NCBI GenBank assembly: GCA_949987565.1
Contig: OX465104.1
Span: 10,210,034 to 10,274,033, forward strand
From: Luidia sarsii
Taxonomy: Eukaryota; Echinodermata; Asteroidea; Paxillosida; Luidiidae
DNA: 64,000 bases
Direction: 5' to 3'
The notes under the pieces were generated by a model. That model worked only from the letters and a program-made list of their open reading frames with translations. It did not search any database and had not been told where the DNA came from. This document shows, piece after piece, positions 22,753 through 53,436 of this stretch (within the stretch, counting starts at the first letter, position 1; the number at the start of each line of letters is the position of its first letter). The translations under genes were made by a program, and so were the position numbers.

Positions 22753-22845
22753 ACTCTATCGTTGCTTTATATTATTCTTTAAACGATTCAGCTCGTCTTA
22801 GTCCAATCAGGCTGAAAAGGGGGCAGTGCTAAGCAAGAAGACAAG

Positions 22846-22923
22846 ATGGCGTCCTCAAAGGAGCAGCTTGCCCAGGAGTACGAGGCCGACGTCTTTCACA
22901 AGAAGCCTTATTACTATTATTAA
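22846..22923 (+). pseudogene. Truncated duplicate of the first coding exon of the EF-hand gene
   Basis: A 25-codon frame begins ATGGCGTCC and reads KEQLAQEYEADV, almost identical to KQLAQEYQADV at the start of the gene 218 bp downstream (23064). Similarity stops after about 18 codons, followed by a Tyr run and a stop. There is no convincing donor, so it is best read as a broken partial copy of exon 1. It could also act as an upstream open reading frame if it is transcribed. Confidence 0.7.
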
Positions 22924-23063
22924 CACAGCGGCTGTGTAGGAATGCAACTTTGATTTTGTCTTTCCATTCACGCTTGCATTTTGCTCTCCGTTTATTTACT
23001 CCTTTCACAATGTGTGGGCCTGGGCTGCAGCAGTGAGCAACTAGTCCCATCGCATCAGCCAGC

Positions 23064-26000
23064 ATGGCGACCCCGAGGAAGCAGCTTGCCCAGGAGTACC
23101 AGGCCGACGTGGCCAAGCGTCTGGAGAAGTACCAGGTCCTGCGGGACCTGGACATCTTCGTGCTGGACAACTCCATCCGGGAGAGCACGGTGGGCCAGAT
23201 GCGCGGCCACACGCTGGAGAGCAAGTGGGAGATCTACGACGAGGTCAAGAAGATGGGTTTCAAGCACACCATCGTGGCCTCCTTCGCGCACATGACCCGC
23301 GTGGACGACATCTTCATCCAGCAGCTCAGGGAGAGGGGGGAGGACCCCGAAGGTCTGTGGGCCTTCTCGGAGATCACCGACAGTAAGTCTCGGCGGGTCA
23401 CTCTTCATCGTCCTAAGCCCAACTATAGTCATTGCCATAATAATTACCTTTAAAAACCAACTAAATTATCTGACACACTTCATCCTCGTGTACGAACTAT
23501 GTGTAAAGATAGCCGTGTTAGTTTAACATACGAATAATGACAAATAATAAAGGATAGCACTTGGATTTTGACCCAACACTTTTATTTTGCTAAACACGTT
23601 GACAGTAAAAAGGCTTGCAGTCTCCTGGCGATATACAGAACATTGAACTGTGTTCCGTAGGCGATACGTTAAGGAGCGGACTGTTGCCCTCTGCCTTTGA
23701 CAATGGTCCTTCTAGTAGCAAACCGTCAGGACTTCAGAATTGTCGAAACTTTGGTCATTAAGTTCGGTGAGTATCGTGGAGCACTTTATGCATTACCTGT
23801 TTTCATTCCTCTGAATCTTTTATCAATGACTCGCAGGCATTAAGAATAAAGTGCCAGACACCGAGACGGTGCCCGTGGGCATCAGCAAGCTGCAGTCGGC
23901 CGGTCTGTACAGCGTCATCTTCGAGGTGGACCTGGGCGACGGCGTCTACAACTTCGAGAATTCAAGATGAAGCAGATGTGTCAGCTGCTGGAGAAGTGGA
24001 TCGACTGGTGCCTGGAGAACCTCAGCCCCAAGGCCAAGACCTTCTTCAGCTTCCGCGACCTGCCCGACGTCATGCCCTTCCACCCCAAGCGAGTCTTCAG
24101 AGTGGTGTCCTTCCTGGCCAGTCTGCCCAAGAAGAAGCGTCCCTTCGGCATCATGTTCGAGGAGCCGCGCGGCAAGTCCCTTCCCGAGGAGTGCGGCACC
24201 TGGGCCAAGTTCATCCGTCGCTGCATGGACGAGCACGAGTGGAAGGGCCATCTCCTGGTGCACGTGCACGAGAAGTTCGGCTACGGCGACGCCACAGCTC
24301 TGCAGGTACGTGCATGGAACCTTGGGGAGAATATCGAGTGAATATCAAAACACCTTTATCAATCATCTGTGGCTGTGATGAAGAACTTACCACGACGGTT
24401 TCAGATAGTCTTATTGTTCTAATGCTCAGTGGGTTTGAGATCATTGTTATTTACAATAACAACTGGCAGAATATCCAGCAATACTTTACAATCCTTCTTG
24501 TCAATCGGATTCTGCTTTCGACAAGAAGGTCAGTATGTCTTTGAAATAATTGTTGGCCAATGTCCCAATGTATCAAAGGTTGGAGCCACGAGTAATTGAT
24601 GACACTCGGAGCACGCTGTCTTTGAGGGTGATGATTTACTCAATATCGTCTTCTGTTGACTGGGCAGGTGTTGATGGATGGAGCGGACGGCATCTGGGCC
24701 AGTGTCTGTGCCGAGGGTGCCTCCATGGGCAACGCTCCCTCGACCGTGACCCTCATGAACCTCATCCGGCTGGGCAACAAGAAGGTCCTGAAGAAGTTCA
24801 ACTGCAGCTACATGCGCAAGGCCGCCATCAAGGTGACCCGCGTGTCCACCGGCCAGGACCCGCACATCAAGCAGCCGGTCTTCGGGGCCCGCGCCGTGGA
24901 CTTCGTCTTCGACTTGCAGCCGGAGGAGTTCGACCTGGCCAGCTTCTTCGGCGAGAAGGCGCCCGTCCGCATCACCACCATGGCCAGCAAGGAGATGATC
25001 CAACAGCACCTGATCGACTCCTTCGGCAAGGACGAGCAGTTCACCCTGGAGCTGTGCGAGGCGATGAAGGCCCTGATTCTGGAGGATCTCCGATCCGAAA
25101 GGTAACTTTTGGAGTGAAGGTTTTAAGAAGCACATCGGACTCAAACCAAAAATGGTGGAAGTCTGTTGTGGCTCATTGATTGCTTGCGGTGGCACAGTAC
25201 AAAAGAAATCTCTTGTGTCGGTGCTTGTCGTTCTCAAATGAACCAGGCAATCCAAGCGATTGACGATGACTGACCTCGTTTGATACATCCAGCCTGCCGA
25301 AACCCCTTCGACATAACTGCTTGCTTACTGGTGCGAGTCCAAACGCACAAGCGTTAGACGGTCTGACGTTTTGATCCGGCCAGAACCTCACTAAAAGGCA
25401 AAAGATTTTGCCCATCTCCACCTTCCTCCTCATCCCCATTCCCCGTCCTCCTCATCCTCCCCATCCTCCTCATCCTCCCTCATCCTCGGCCTCCTCATCC
25501 TCCCTCATCCTCATCATCCTCCCCTATCCTCCCCATCCTTTCCCATCTTCCTCATCCTCCCCATCCTCCTCATCCTACCCCATCCTCCTCATCCTCCCCT
25601 ATCCTCCCCCATCCTTTCCCCTCCTCCTCATCCTCCCCTATCCTCCCCATCTTCACCGTCATCCACCAACCTCACTATCACCACCACATCACCACCATCA
25701 CTCGCCCGTTAGCGGAGAAGACGGAGCTGCAGTTGTATTCTCCGAAGAATATTTTTCGAGTAACCTTAACCAAGGGTCTCCACCCGATTCTCTCGGGATT
25801 TCACGATGACCTCGATTCCTGGCTTTTCTTCCCCATAATTATGATGGCAGGAGGGAGGAATACATGAGCACCGTCGGCATCGCTCTGCTCTTCGACCGCG
25901 CCGGGGGCAAGATGACCGAGGGCATGCGGGACGTCATCGAGAAGATGAAGCTGACGGGTCCGCACGCCGAGCACCTGATGGCGGAGGTCCGCAAGCGCTG

Positions 26001-26331
26001 GGACATCTGGGACATGAAGGACGAGGTGCAAGGGGACGACATGCTCCAGTTCGACTCCTTCTACAACGGCTTCATGGCGCCCTACTTCTCCTGCTACCGC
26101 TGCTTCGACACGCAGAAGGCCATGCAGGCCATCGACATGGACGCGGACGGCATGGTGGACTGGAGCGAGTTCGAGGTCTACCTCAAGTGGGCCCTGAATC
26201 AGTACCCGGACATCGAGGACGTGGACAAGCTGCTGGAGACCGCCTTCCTGAAGGGACTCATCCCGGCCATGCAGGATGAGTTCCTCAAGGGCGAGGGGGA
26301 GGCCGGCTCCTCGTGCCCACTGGAAGAGTGA
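23064..26331 (+). CDS. DRE-TIM (HMGL-like) barrel protein with C-terminal EF-hand; 1-nt frameshift
   Basis: Four coding exons: 23064-23382, 23837-24305, 24668-25101, 25851-26331 (TGA). The product is 567 aa if one missing base at 23960/23961 is allowed for. The N-terminal part resembles DRE-TIM metallo-aldolases (isopropylmalate/homocitrate synthase, HMG-CoA lyase): LDNSIREST at residues 34-42 matches the first-strand D-x-x-L-R-D signature with the metal Asp replaced by Glu, HVHEKFGYGDA at 249-259 matches the metal-binding HxH strand, and AEGASMGNAPS resembles the glycine-rich GxGERxGNA loop. The C-terminal part carries a canonical EF-hand loop, DMDADGMVDWSE (503-514), after a degenerate one (near 460-475). 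Cytosolic by default: no signal peptide or membrane segment. Substrate unknown; calcium control of a Claisen-type or lyase enzyme is inference. Confidence 0.85.
25430..25700. repeat. CCTCATCCTCCCCATCC microsatellite in an intron of the EF-hand gene
   Basis: Pyrimidine-rich CATCCTCC/CATCCTAC repeat upstream of the last exon (25851). It may extend the polypyrimidine context but is too far away to be the tract itself. Frames through it are incidental. Confidence 0.75.
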
Positions 26332-26356
26332 TGAGCTCCTTTTGAATGCTGCCGCA

Positions 26357-26364
26357 GCAGCAGC

Positions 26365-26399
<35 letters not shown>

Positions 26400-26405
26400 A
26401 AACAA

Positions 26406-26477
<72 letters not shown>

Positions 26478-26668
26478 AAGCAGCAGCCACAACAACACAA
26501 CACAATTCAACAACAATAACGACAATAGTGTTTACATTAGGATCTTTTGAATTTTATTTTATAATAACAAAAACAACAAAAGCAGCAGCCACAACAACAC
26601 AACACAATTCAACAACAATAACGACAACAGTGTTTACATTATGATCTTTTGAATTTTATTTTATAATA
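26357..26668. repeat. CAA/CAG triplet tract and 102-bp tandem duplication in the 3' UTR
   Basis: Directly after the stop of the EF-hand gene is a (CAA)n tract with short CAG parts (26357-26480). It is followed by a 102-bp unit present twice (about 26470-26571 and 26572-26668), each with GCAGCAGCCACAACAACAC and ATCTTTTGAATTTTATTTTA. Frames coding for poly-Thr, poly-Val or poly-Leu here are artefacts. Confidence 0.85.
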
Positions 26669-26754
26669 GGGTTTCTCAATGGTTCTTTATAAAGTTGTTA
26701 GTTAGTTTCATTTAATCTTGGTCTTAAAATACAGCGGTTAATTATTAAATGCTT

Positions 26755-26970
26755 CTGACTGGAGCCCCTACCCGGGCAAAGACTAGTTGACTAGCCCGAT
26801 TGTCGCAGGACAATAGGGGTGACCTTTCTTTGTTGCCCATCCCGGCAATGATAAGACTTAGTTGACATATATTATGTCATCATCCAATGGCTGGATAGCT
26901 CAGATGGTAAAAGGGCTGGTAGGCAAAACCCGAGGTCTCGGAATTAGTTCCCAGTCAGTTTTTGTTTTGT
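26755..26970 (+). mobile_element. tRNA-derived SINE-like element, family 1
   Basis: A leader with TGACTGGAGCCCCTACCCGGGC and CCCATCCCGGCAATGATAAG precedes the tRNA-like head GGCTGGATAGCTCAGATGG and CCGAGGTCTCGGAATTAGTTC. The same leader-plus-head order occurs at 33228-33425 and 63400-63560. Confidence 0.65.
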
Positions 26971-27059
26971 TTTTAATCAACTAATTATTAATTCATTTTC
27001 TAAATGTTTGTTAGTAAAAAGCGCCATGAGCGTCAGTACTTGGTAGATTTTGGCTCTGT

Positions 27060-28300
27060 ATAAACAACATGCAACAGCAAGCAACAACAAGCAACAACAA
27101 GCAACAACAAGTAACAACAAGCAACAACAAGCAACAACAAGCAACAACAAGCAACAACAAGCAACAACAAGCAACAACAAGCAACAACAAGCAACAACAA
27201 GCAACAACAAGCAACAACAAGCAACAACAAGCAACAACAAGCAACAACAAGTAACAACAAGCAACAACAAGCAACAACAAGTAACAACAAGCAACAACAA
27301 GCAACAACAAGCAACAACAAGCAACAACAAGCAACAACAAGTAACAACAAGCAACAACAAGCAACAACAAGCAACAACAAGCAACAACAAGCAACAACAA
27401 GCAACAACAAGTAACAACAAGCAACAACAAGCAACAACAAGCAACAACAAGCAACAACAAGCAACAACAAGCAACAACAAGCAACAACAAGCAACAACAA
27501 GCAACAACAAGCAACAACAAGCAACAACAAGCAACAACAAGCAACAACAAGCAACAACAAGCAACAACAAGTAACAACAAGCAACAACAAGCAACAACAA
27601 TTAACAACAAGCAACAACAAGTAACAACAAGCAACAACAAGCACCAACGAGCACCAACAAGCAACAAGTGACAAGAAACAACATGCAACAACAAGCAACA
27701 ACAAGCAACAACAAGCAACAACAAGCAACAACAAGCAACAACAAGCAACAACAAGTAACAACAAGCAACAACAAGCAACAACAAGCAACAACAAGCAACA
27801 ACAAGCAACAACAAGCAACAACAAGCAACAACAAGCAACAACAAGCAACAACAAGCAACAACAAGCAACAACAAGCAACAACAAGCAACAACAAGCAACA
27901 ACAAGTAACAACAAGCAACAACAAGCAACAACAATTAACAACAAGCAACAACAAGTAACAACAAGCAACAACAAGCACCAACGAGCACCAACAAGCAACA
28001 AGTGACAAGAAACAACATGCAACAACAAGCAACAACAAGCAACAACAAGCAACAACAAGTAACAACAAGCAACAACAAGCAACAACAAGCAACAACAAGC
28101 AACAACAAGCAACAACAAGCAACAACAAGTAACAACAAGCAACAGCAAGCACCAACGAGCACCAACAAGCAACAAGTAACAAGCAACAACATGTAACAAC
28201 AAGCAACAACAAGCAACGACAAGTTAAAACAAGTAACAAGCAACAACATGCAACAACAAGCATCGACAAGCATCAACAAGCAACAGCGGCAACAACAATG
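27060..28300. repeat. 10-bp CAACAACAAG minisatellite with 334-bp higher-order period
   Basis: More than a hundred near-identical decamers (GCAACAACAA with scattered GTAACAACAA variants). A marker block with TTAACAACAA, GCACCAACGAGCACCAAC and AAGTGACAAGAAACAACATG occurs at 27601 and again at 27935 (period 334 bp); a variant occurs at about 28150. Because the unit contains few stops, several frames stay open for up to 389 codons on the minus strand (LLLLVVACCC-type) and 174 on the plus (QQATTSNNK-type). These are not genes. Confidence 0.95.
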
Positions 28301-28530
28301 TCAACTAGCACACAAAACAGCAGCAATGGCGATACTCACTGCACCAACGATCACAACATGCACGTCAACCACTACAACCACATCAACTCCGACAACACAG
28401 ATACGAATCATTATTTTAGATGACTCATTCGTTGAATATTGAGGGAATGTAATGGAATTAAGGGAAGACAGCTTCAACAGGTCCTAGTCAGTTGTTGCCA
28501 TTATTTGATTGCTTTTAAAAAGGTGACGGT

Positions 28531-28913
28531 TTAAAGCCCCTACACAACATTGGTCGAGGTCAAAGAATAGCAACCACACGTTGTCTGATCCAACATATGC
28601 ATGAAATAGAACACCTTTGACAATTTATTATTTAAGCTCAATCTGCCAACCGAGTCTCGAGAAAATCGTGAAAACCGCTTCATTTGATTCGTGAAAATGC
28701 AGCATTCAACGCCGTACTGTTCCGAAAAATAGTTTAGATCTCGGTGAGACGTAAACGATTTCTTTTACTCATTTCTCACAAAATACAACATTTTAGGCAT
28801 AAATATTTCAGTGAGAGGTTTCTACTATAACCATCGTCAAACTGTATAAGTTTCATGTAAATCTGTGAACACTTCTGTTTTCCGATCTTACCAATGTTGT
28901 GTAGGGGCTTTAA
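28531..28913 (+). mobile_element. TTAA MITE copy A (AGCCCCTACACAACATTGG ends)
   Basis: TTAA at 28531-28534 and 28910-28913 bracket inverted ends AGCCCCTACACAACATTGG and CCAATGTTGTGTAGGGGCT. The 383-bp body has the internal words GTCAAAGAATAGCA, ATCTCGGTGAGACGTAAA and TTTCATGTAAATCTGTGAAC shared by all copies. TTAA duplications suggest mobilisation by a piggyBac-type enzyme. Confidence 0.85.
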
Positions 28914-30130
28914 GTCAAGAGATATTATTTTGTAACAATTTGTCAGTGTAAGCTGGTTCCAGAGGTTGGGTACAAGGAATATAACATTTTCCTAATAACT
29001 TCTATTTTCATAGCATTAATTGTATAATTTCATTTATAGCAATGAATTATTCTAGGTTAATTGAGCAGCGATTAAACAAACACGTATCTATTGCACACAC
29101 ATTTCCTGGTAGACGCTGAAATAATTATTGATTTACTGATTCCATCGGCGAGAGTGTTATTCAAAGGAGCCCTTCCCGGTGAACGTGTAGTTCGCATCGT
29201 CCGCCCATTGCCCCAGCCAATTGCCTGATTGAGAACACAGACTTGCTGCCCAGGTGAGACTCGAACAACGCTACCCCTTCTTGCGAGTGCGGGTGCTTTA
29301 CCCGTGTACGGGGCTGCACGGTCGAGGTCTATGGCATGTGAAACTATACCTCCTCATCAACCCAGCAAACAAATGCTACGGGGCCTACTTTTGACTTTTG
29401 ACAATCCGAGTTCGAGCTCAAGCCCGAGACCCTCATTCGAGCCTAGACTCGAACTCGAGCCTAGACTCGAACTCCAGCCTGACTCCGAACCCAACCCCGA
29501 ACCCAAGGTCAACCCAGAACCCGAACCCGGACCCAAAGTAGTGTACCTATGTTTCAGGGGTGACGTTTCTTTTAACCTATATATAAAAGCCGTTGTAATT
29601 CATTCACATGCGGCCCGTTTCGTGCACCTATCGGCGATGCATCCATAGGCCAACCCCTTGCTCCTGCCGTTATTCCTAACCCCGCCTTTCCCCTTGTAGA
29701 AATAACGGGAGCAGCTGGTTTACCGATGATCACAAAGTCCGAACTAGTCGCACGAGTATACGGGGCAGCAGCGCGGATCTGCCCATAATAATCGATCTTG
29801 CCCCGGCCCCTGACAATCAGCCGCTGATTGTAGCGTTATTTCAACACCGAAGTTCAATGACGGCGCACTTTATAAAGGGAGCCGTTATCGTTACATTCGG
29901 CGGCGTAGGCAGCTTTTTTTTATATCGGCCTGGAGTGCACAACGTAATATTAGTGCTTTCGATATATTTGCCGTGACACCCTGGTGATAAAAATAATATG
30001 AAGTACTTGTTCCAAAGGTTGTGACGGCTGTGAATAGATTTAAAGGCGCGATATTCGCAGTTCCTGGTGGTTAGGCGACTGGAGAGGTACCTGATAATTG
30101 TTCCGAGCAATGGACACCTGATCTGCCCTC
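28914..30130. other. Intergenic stretch before SLC26A11
   Basis: Contains a tRNA-like head on the minus strand at about 29225-29300 (complement of GTTCGAGTCTCACCTGGGC) and an imperfect CGAGCCTAGACTCGAACTC / CCGAACCC repeat at 29400-29540 that gives a short P-E-P frame. No gene is recognised. Confidence 0.5.
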
Positions 30131-30149
30131 TTCTACATTACCTTGCCAA

Positions 30150-30625
30150 GCCCTTCCTTGCCCTGCCCTGTCCTGTCCTGTCCTGTCCTGTCCTGCCCTG
30201 CCCTGCCCTGCCCTGCCCTGTCCTGCCCTGCCTTTTCCTGTCCTGTCTTGTCCTGTCCTGCAGTGTCCTGTCCTGTCCTGTCCTTTCCTGTCCTGTCTTG
30301 TCCTGTCCTGCAGTGTCCTGTCCTGTCCTGTCCTTTCCTTTCCTGTCCTTTCCTGTCCTGTCCTGTCCTGTCCTGTCCTGTCCTGTCCTGTCCTGCCCTG
30401 CCCTGCCCTGCCCTGCCCTGCCCTGCCCTGCCCTGCCCTGCCCTGCCCTGCCCTGCCCTGCCCTGCCCTGCCCTGCCCTGCCCTGCCCTGCCCTGCCCTG
30501 CCCTGCCCTGCCCTGCCCTGCCCTGCCCTGCCCTGCCCTGCCCTGCCCTAACCTGCACTGCCCTGCACTGCCCTGCCACTACCCTACCCTGCCTGCCCTG
30601 CTCTGCCCTACCCTGCCCTGCAGTT
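30150..30625. repeat. CCTGT/CCTGC pentanucleotide array upstream of SLC26A11
   Basis: About ninety copies of CCTGT, then CCTGC, with a few CCTTT variants, ending about 120 bp before the ATG at 30743. It probably overlaps the promoter or 5' UTR. Both strands are open in several frames (CPVLSCPALP / GRAGQGRAGQ types), all artefacts. Confidence 0.9.
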
Positions 30626-30742
30626 AACTGGATGATATAAACACCGAAGGAATTCTCACCCCACCACTCACCCAGAGCGCAGTCGACACCGAGACACCCC
30701 CGAGTCGAGCCGAGACCAAGACCGCCGAGCGAGCCGACCGTG

Positions 30743-51411
<20,669 letters not shown>

Positions 51412-51619
51412 CCCCCACGACCACCATTGATGCCAGCAATTCGAATGGCGGCGAGTTAGGTTATGAACGATATCCGAAAACACCAACCGGCTAGAAAAGC
51501 ACTCGAAGAGCGAAGACCTCCGCCAATTAGCAGCTCTGTTCCACTCATAATTATTGTGACTTTTCATCCATCACAATGGAGCATAATCAATGATCATTGG
51601 GATTTGGATGCAAGTATAA

Positions 51620-51812
51620 TAAGGCTTCTTGTCAAAAAGATCATCGGTTGGGTATCAGATAATTTGACCCGTCCGATATCGTTTCCACCGGATAGCCATC
51701 GTGAACTTTTCACCCCAGAGTCCAGTACAATCGGCTTTCTACCGGGGGGAAATTTTATCGGTCGGATGAATTCAACCGGCACTCAACCGATGATCTTTTT
51801 GACAAGAGACCT
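51620..51812. mobile_element. TIR element copy 2 (GTCAAAAAGATCATCGGTTG ends)
   Basis: Inverse of the element at 22562-22752. Ends CTTGTCAAAAAGATCATCGG and CCGATGATCTTTTTGACAAG pair almost perfectly, better than in copy 1. It is 193 bp with no transposase. Confidence 0.8.
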
Positions 51813-53253
51813 AAGGATTCTGGAATGAAAGTTGAGCGCACGTGAACGGACCTGCCAGAGAGAGGAAGGTCACGCACGCCACGGCCAAGTAACATCGTAT
51901 GTCTACATCCGGGGTTTTCGAGATAATACCGGTATTAACATAATTTCATTTAAAAAAGCAAATGCAGGGGTCAGAATAATTACAGGTGCGAGATAAACGA
52001 TACAGTGTGAAATTGACTAAATGAGGATTATATTACGATGCATTAAGTCTACATTAAATACGTCTCCTTTGACAGGGGTTAGTAGAACACACGGTTTCAC
52101 AGCTAAAGGACTATAGACTCTTTCAAGTCTGGCCACCACAATTTTTTCAAAGTGATCCAGATTCCAGGATTTGATCCTATCACCAGAAAAGAATTACCTC
52201 GAACCAGTGAGAATACAGACAAATACATTGCATTTATTATAACAGCTATTTTGCCAACAGCCAGCCAAAACATGACCTCCTTGTCTGAGGTTTATGATGA
52301 CGAGTCGGAGCATCGTAACTCCCCAATACCTCCCCAAACAATTCCGTTTCGTGCGAATCCACAGCAACATTCGAGACTCGATACCTGTTGACATCCACGG
52401 TCCATTATGATAACCTTTGAAGAAAATATTATTTGGATCACTCCGCTTATATTTGCGTATCCTTTCTTTATCTTCACAGAGACGACTGGTGAGGTTCCTA
52501 CTACTTCGTTGTAGCGGTATCCAGAAGCGTTGCATCTTGACACCACGAGTCTCCAAAACAGCCGATGTGGTATTCGTACATCATCCCCCCACCCCATGAA
52601 AGTGTCTTATTTATAAAGACATGCGTTTGATCCTTTCCAATAAACCACGAAGAGTTAACTTGACAATATATAGCGCCGGCATTTAAAGGGTCTGTGCAAT
52701 CAATATCACAGTCAAGCTCATTTTCTGCTGTCATCAAGGCATCTGAAGGGAACCAACATTTTGACAAGCTTCCTTTTTCTTAGTGGAGTGATAAATTGGT
52801 CATCTTTTTTACCTTTAACAATATCCTTGTAAACATGAGGGCGCTATTGTAAGGTCGTATTTTTGTATCAGGAACCCACAGTTTAAAAAAACATAAGACA
52901 AACATTAACTTTCAGACTGCAAATGAATCCCTCTTGATTAGGTTTGTTGAAAAACTCCTTCACTAAATGATTACTTTGGCAGTAAAGCAACAGGTTTAGG
53001 GATAGGTCAGTCTGCAGGAACAACCAGATTTTTTTTAGAAACTTTTGTATACAACCAATTGAGTTTCTGTTGCATGATCCTGTGATGACATCACAAATTT
53101 GCTCATGAATATTGAAATTCTCATTAGCATAAAAAATGAAAACTTGAAAAGACACCCCCCCCCCCAGAATGAGTGCTAAAAGCAGTTTGATTGTTAGGAA
53201 CGTTGCAAAACAGTTATGTAGCATGAATAAAATTGAAGTAATATTTGTTTTAT

Positions 53254-53436
53254 CGCAGTGGCTGTTGTTACGGCAGTTGTCCGTGTGGTTCCCTGACTAG
53301 ATTGTATTTCGTCAGCATTGCAGGCTGGTTGAACCAGTCTATTAGATGATAGTCTGGTTCCAAGAGCTAAACATCCTGACAAATACTGCGAAGTCGGGGA
53401 ACCACACGGACGACTGCAGTAACAACAGCCACTGCG
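53254..53436. mobile_element. Foldback with CGCAGTGGCTGTTGTTAC arms
   Basis: Arms of about 45 bp at 53254-53298 and 53391-53436 pair with few mismatches (CAGTTGTCCGTGTGGTTCCC and inverse), around a 90-bp loop that itself contains a weak hairpin (CTGGTTGAACCAG). Confidence 0.75.

Larger units (their letters stand above)
13560..22845. other. Intergenic tract between HGS and the EF-hand gene
   Basis: Beyond the HGS promoter, no exon chain is recognisable over about 9 kb. The tract holds a TTAA element (14399-15024), a GGGAT-rich stretch (15236-15500), degraded arms of the GGCCTGACGTTTCGAT family (16800-17000, 17300-17380, 18220-18290), a SINE (17905-18160), foldbacks (18425-18886, 20402-21098) and a TIR element (22562-22752). 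A 159-codon frame at 19405-19884 contains a weak internal repeat and no domain I recognise. Confidence 0.6.

Noticed and set aside
23978..24544. 188-codon frame across the second coding exon of the EF-hand gene
   Set aside because: Shadow frame of GC-rich coding sequence; the conserved DRE-TIM residues are in the other frame.
26199..26644. Poly-Val, poly-Leu, poly-Cys and poly-Thr frames
   Set aside because: CAA triplet tract in the 3' UTR of the EF-hand gene, overlapping its last exon antisense.
27011..28279. Long open frames (up to 389 codons, minus strand, LLLLVVACCC-type; plus-strand QQATTSNNK-type)
   Set aside because: They are translations of a stop-poor 10-bp tandem array and occur in several frames at once. 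There is no splice or start context.
30067..30640. CPALPCPVLS and GRAGQGRAGQ frames of 148-186 codons
   Set aside because: Pentanucleotide array read in multiple frames.
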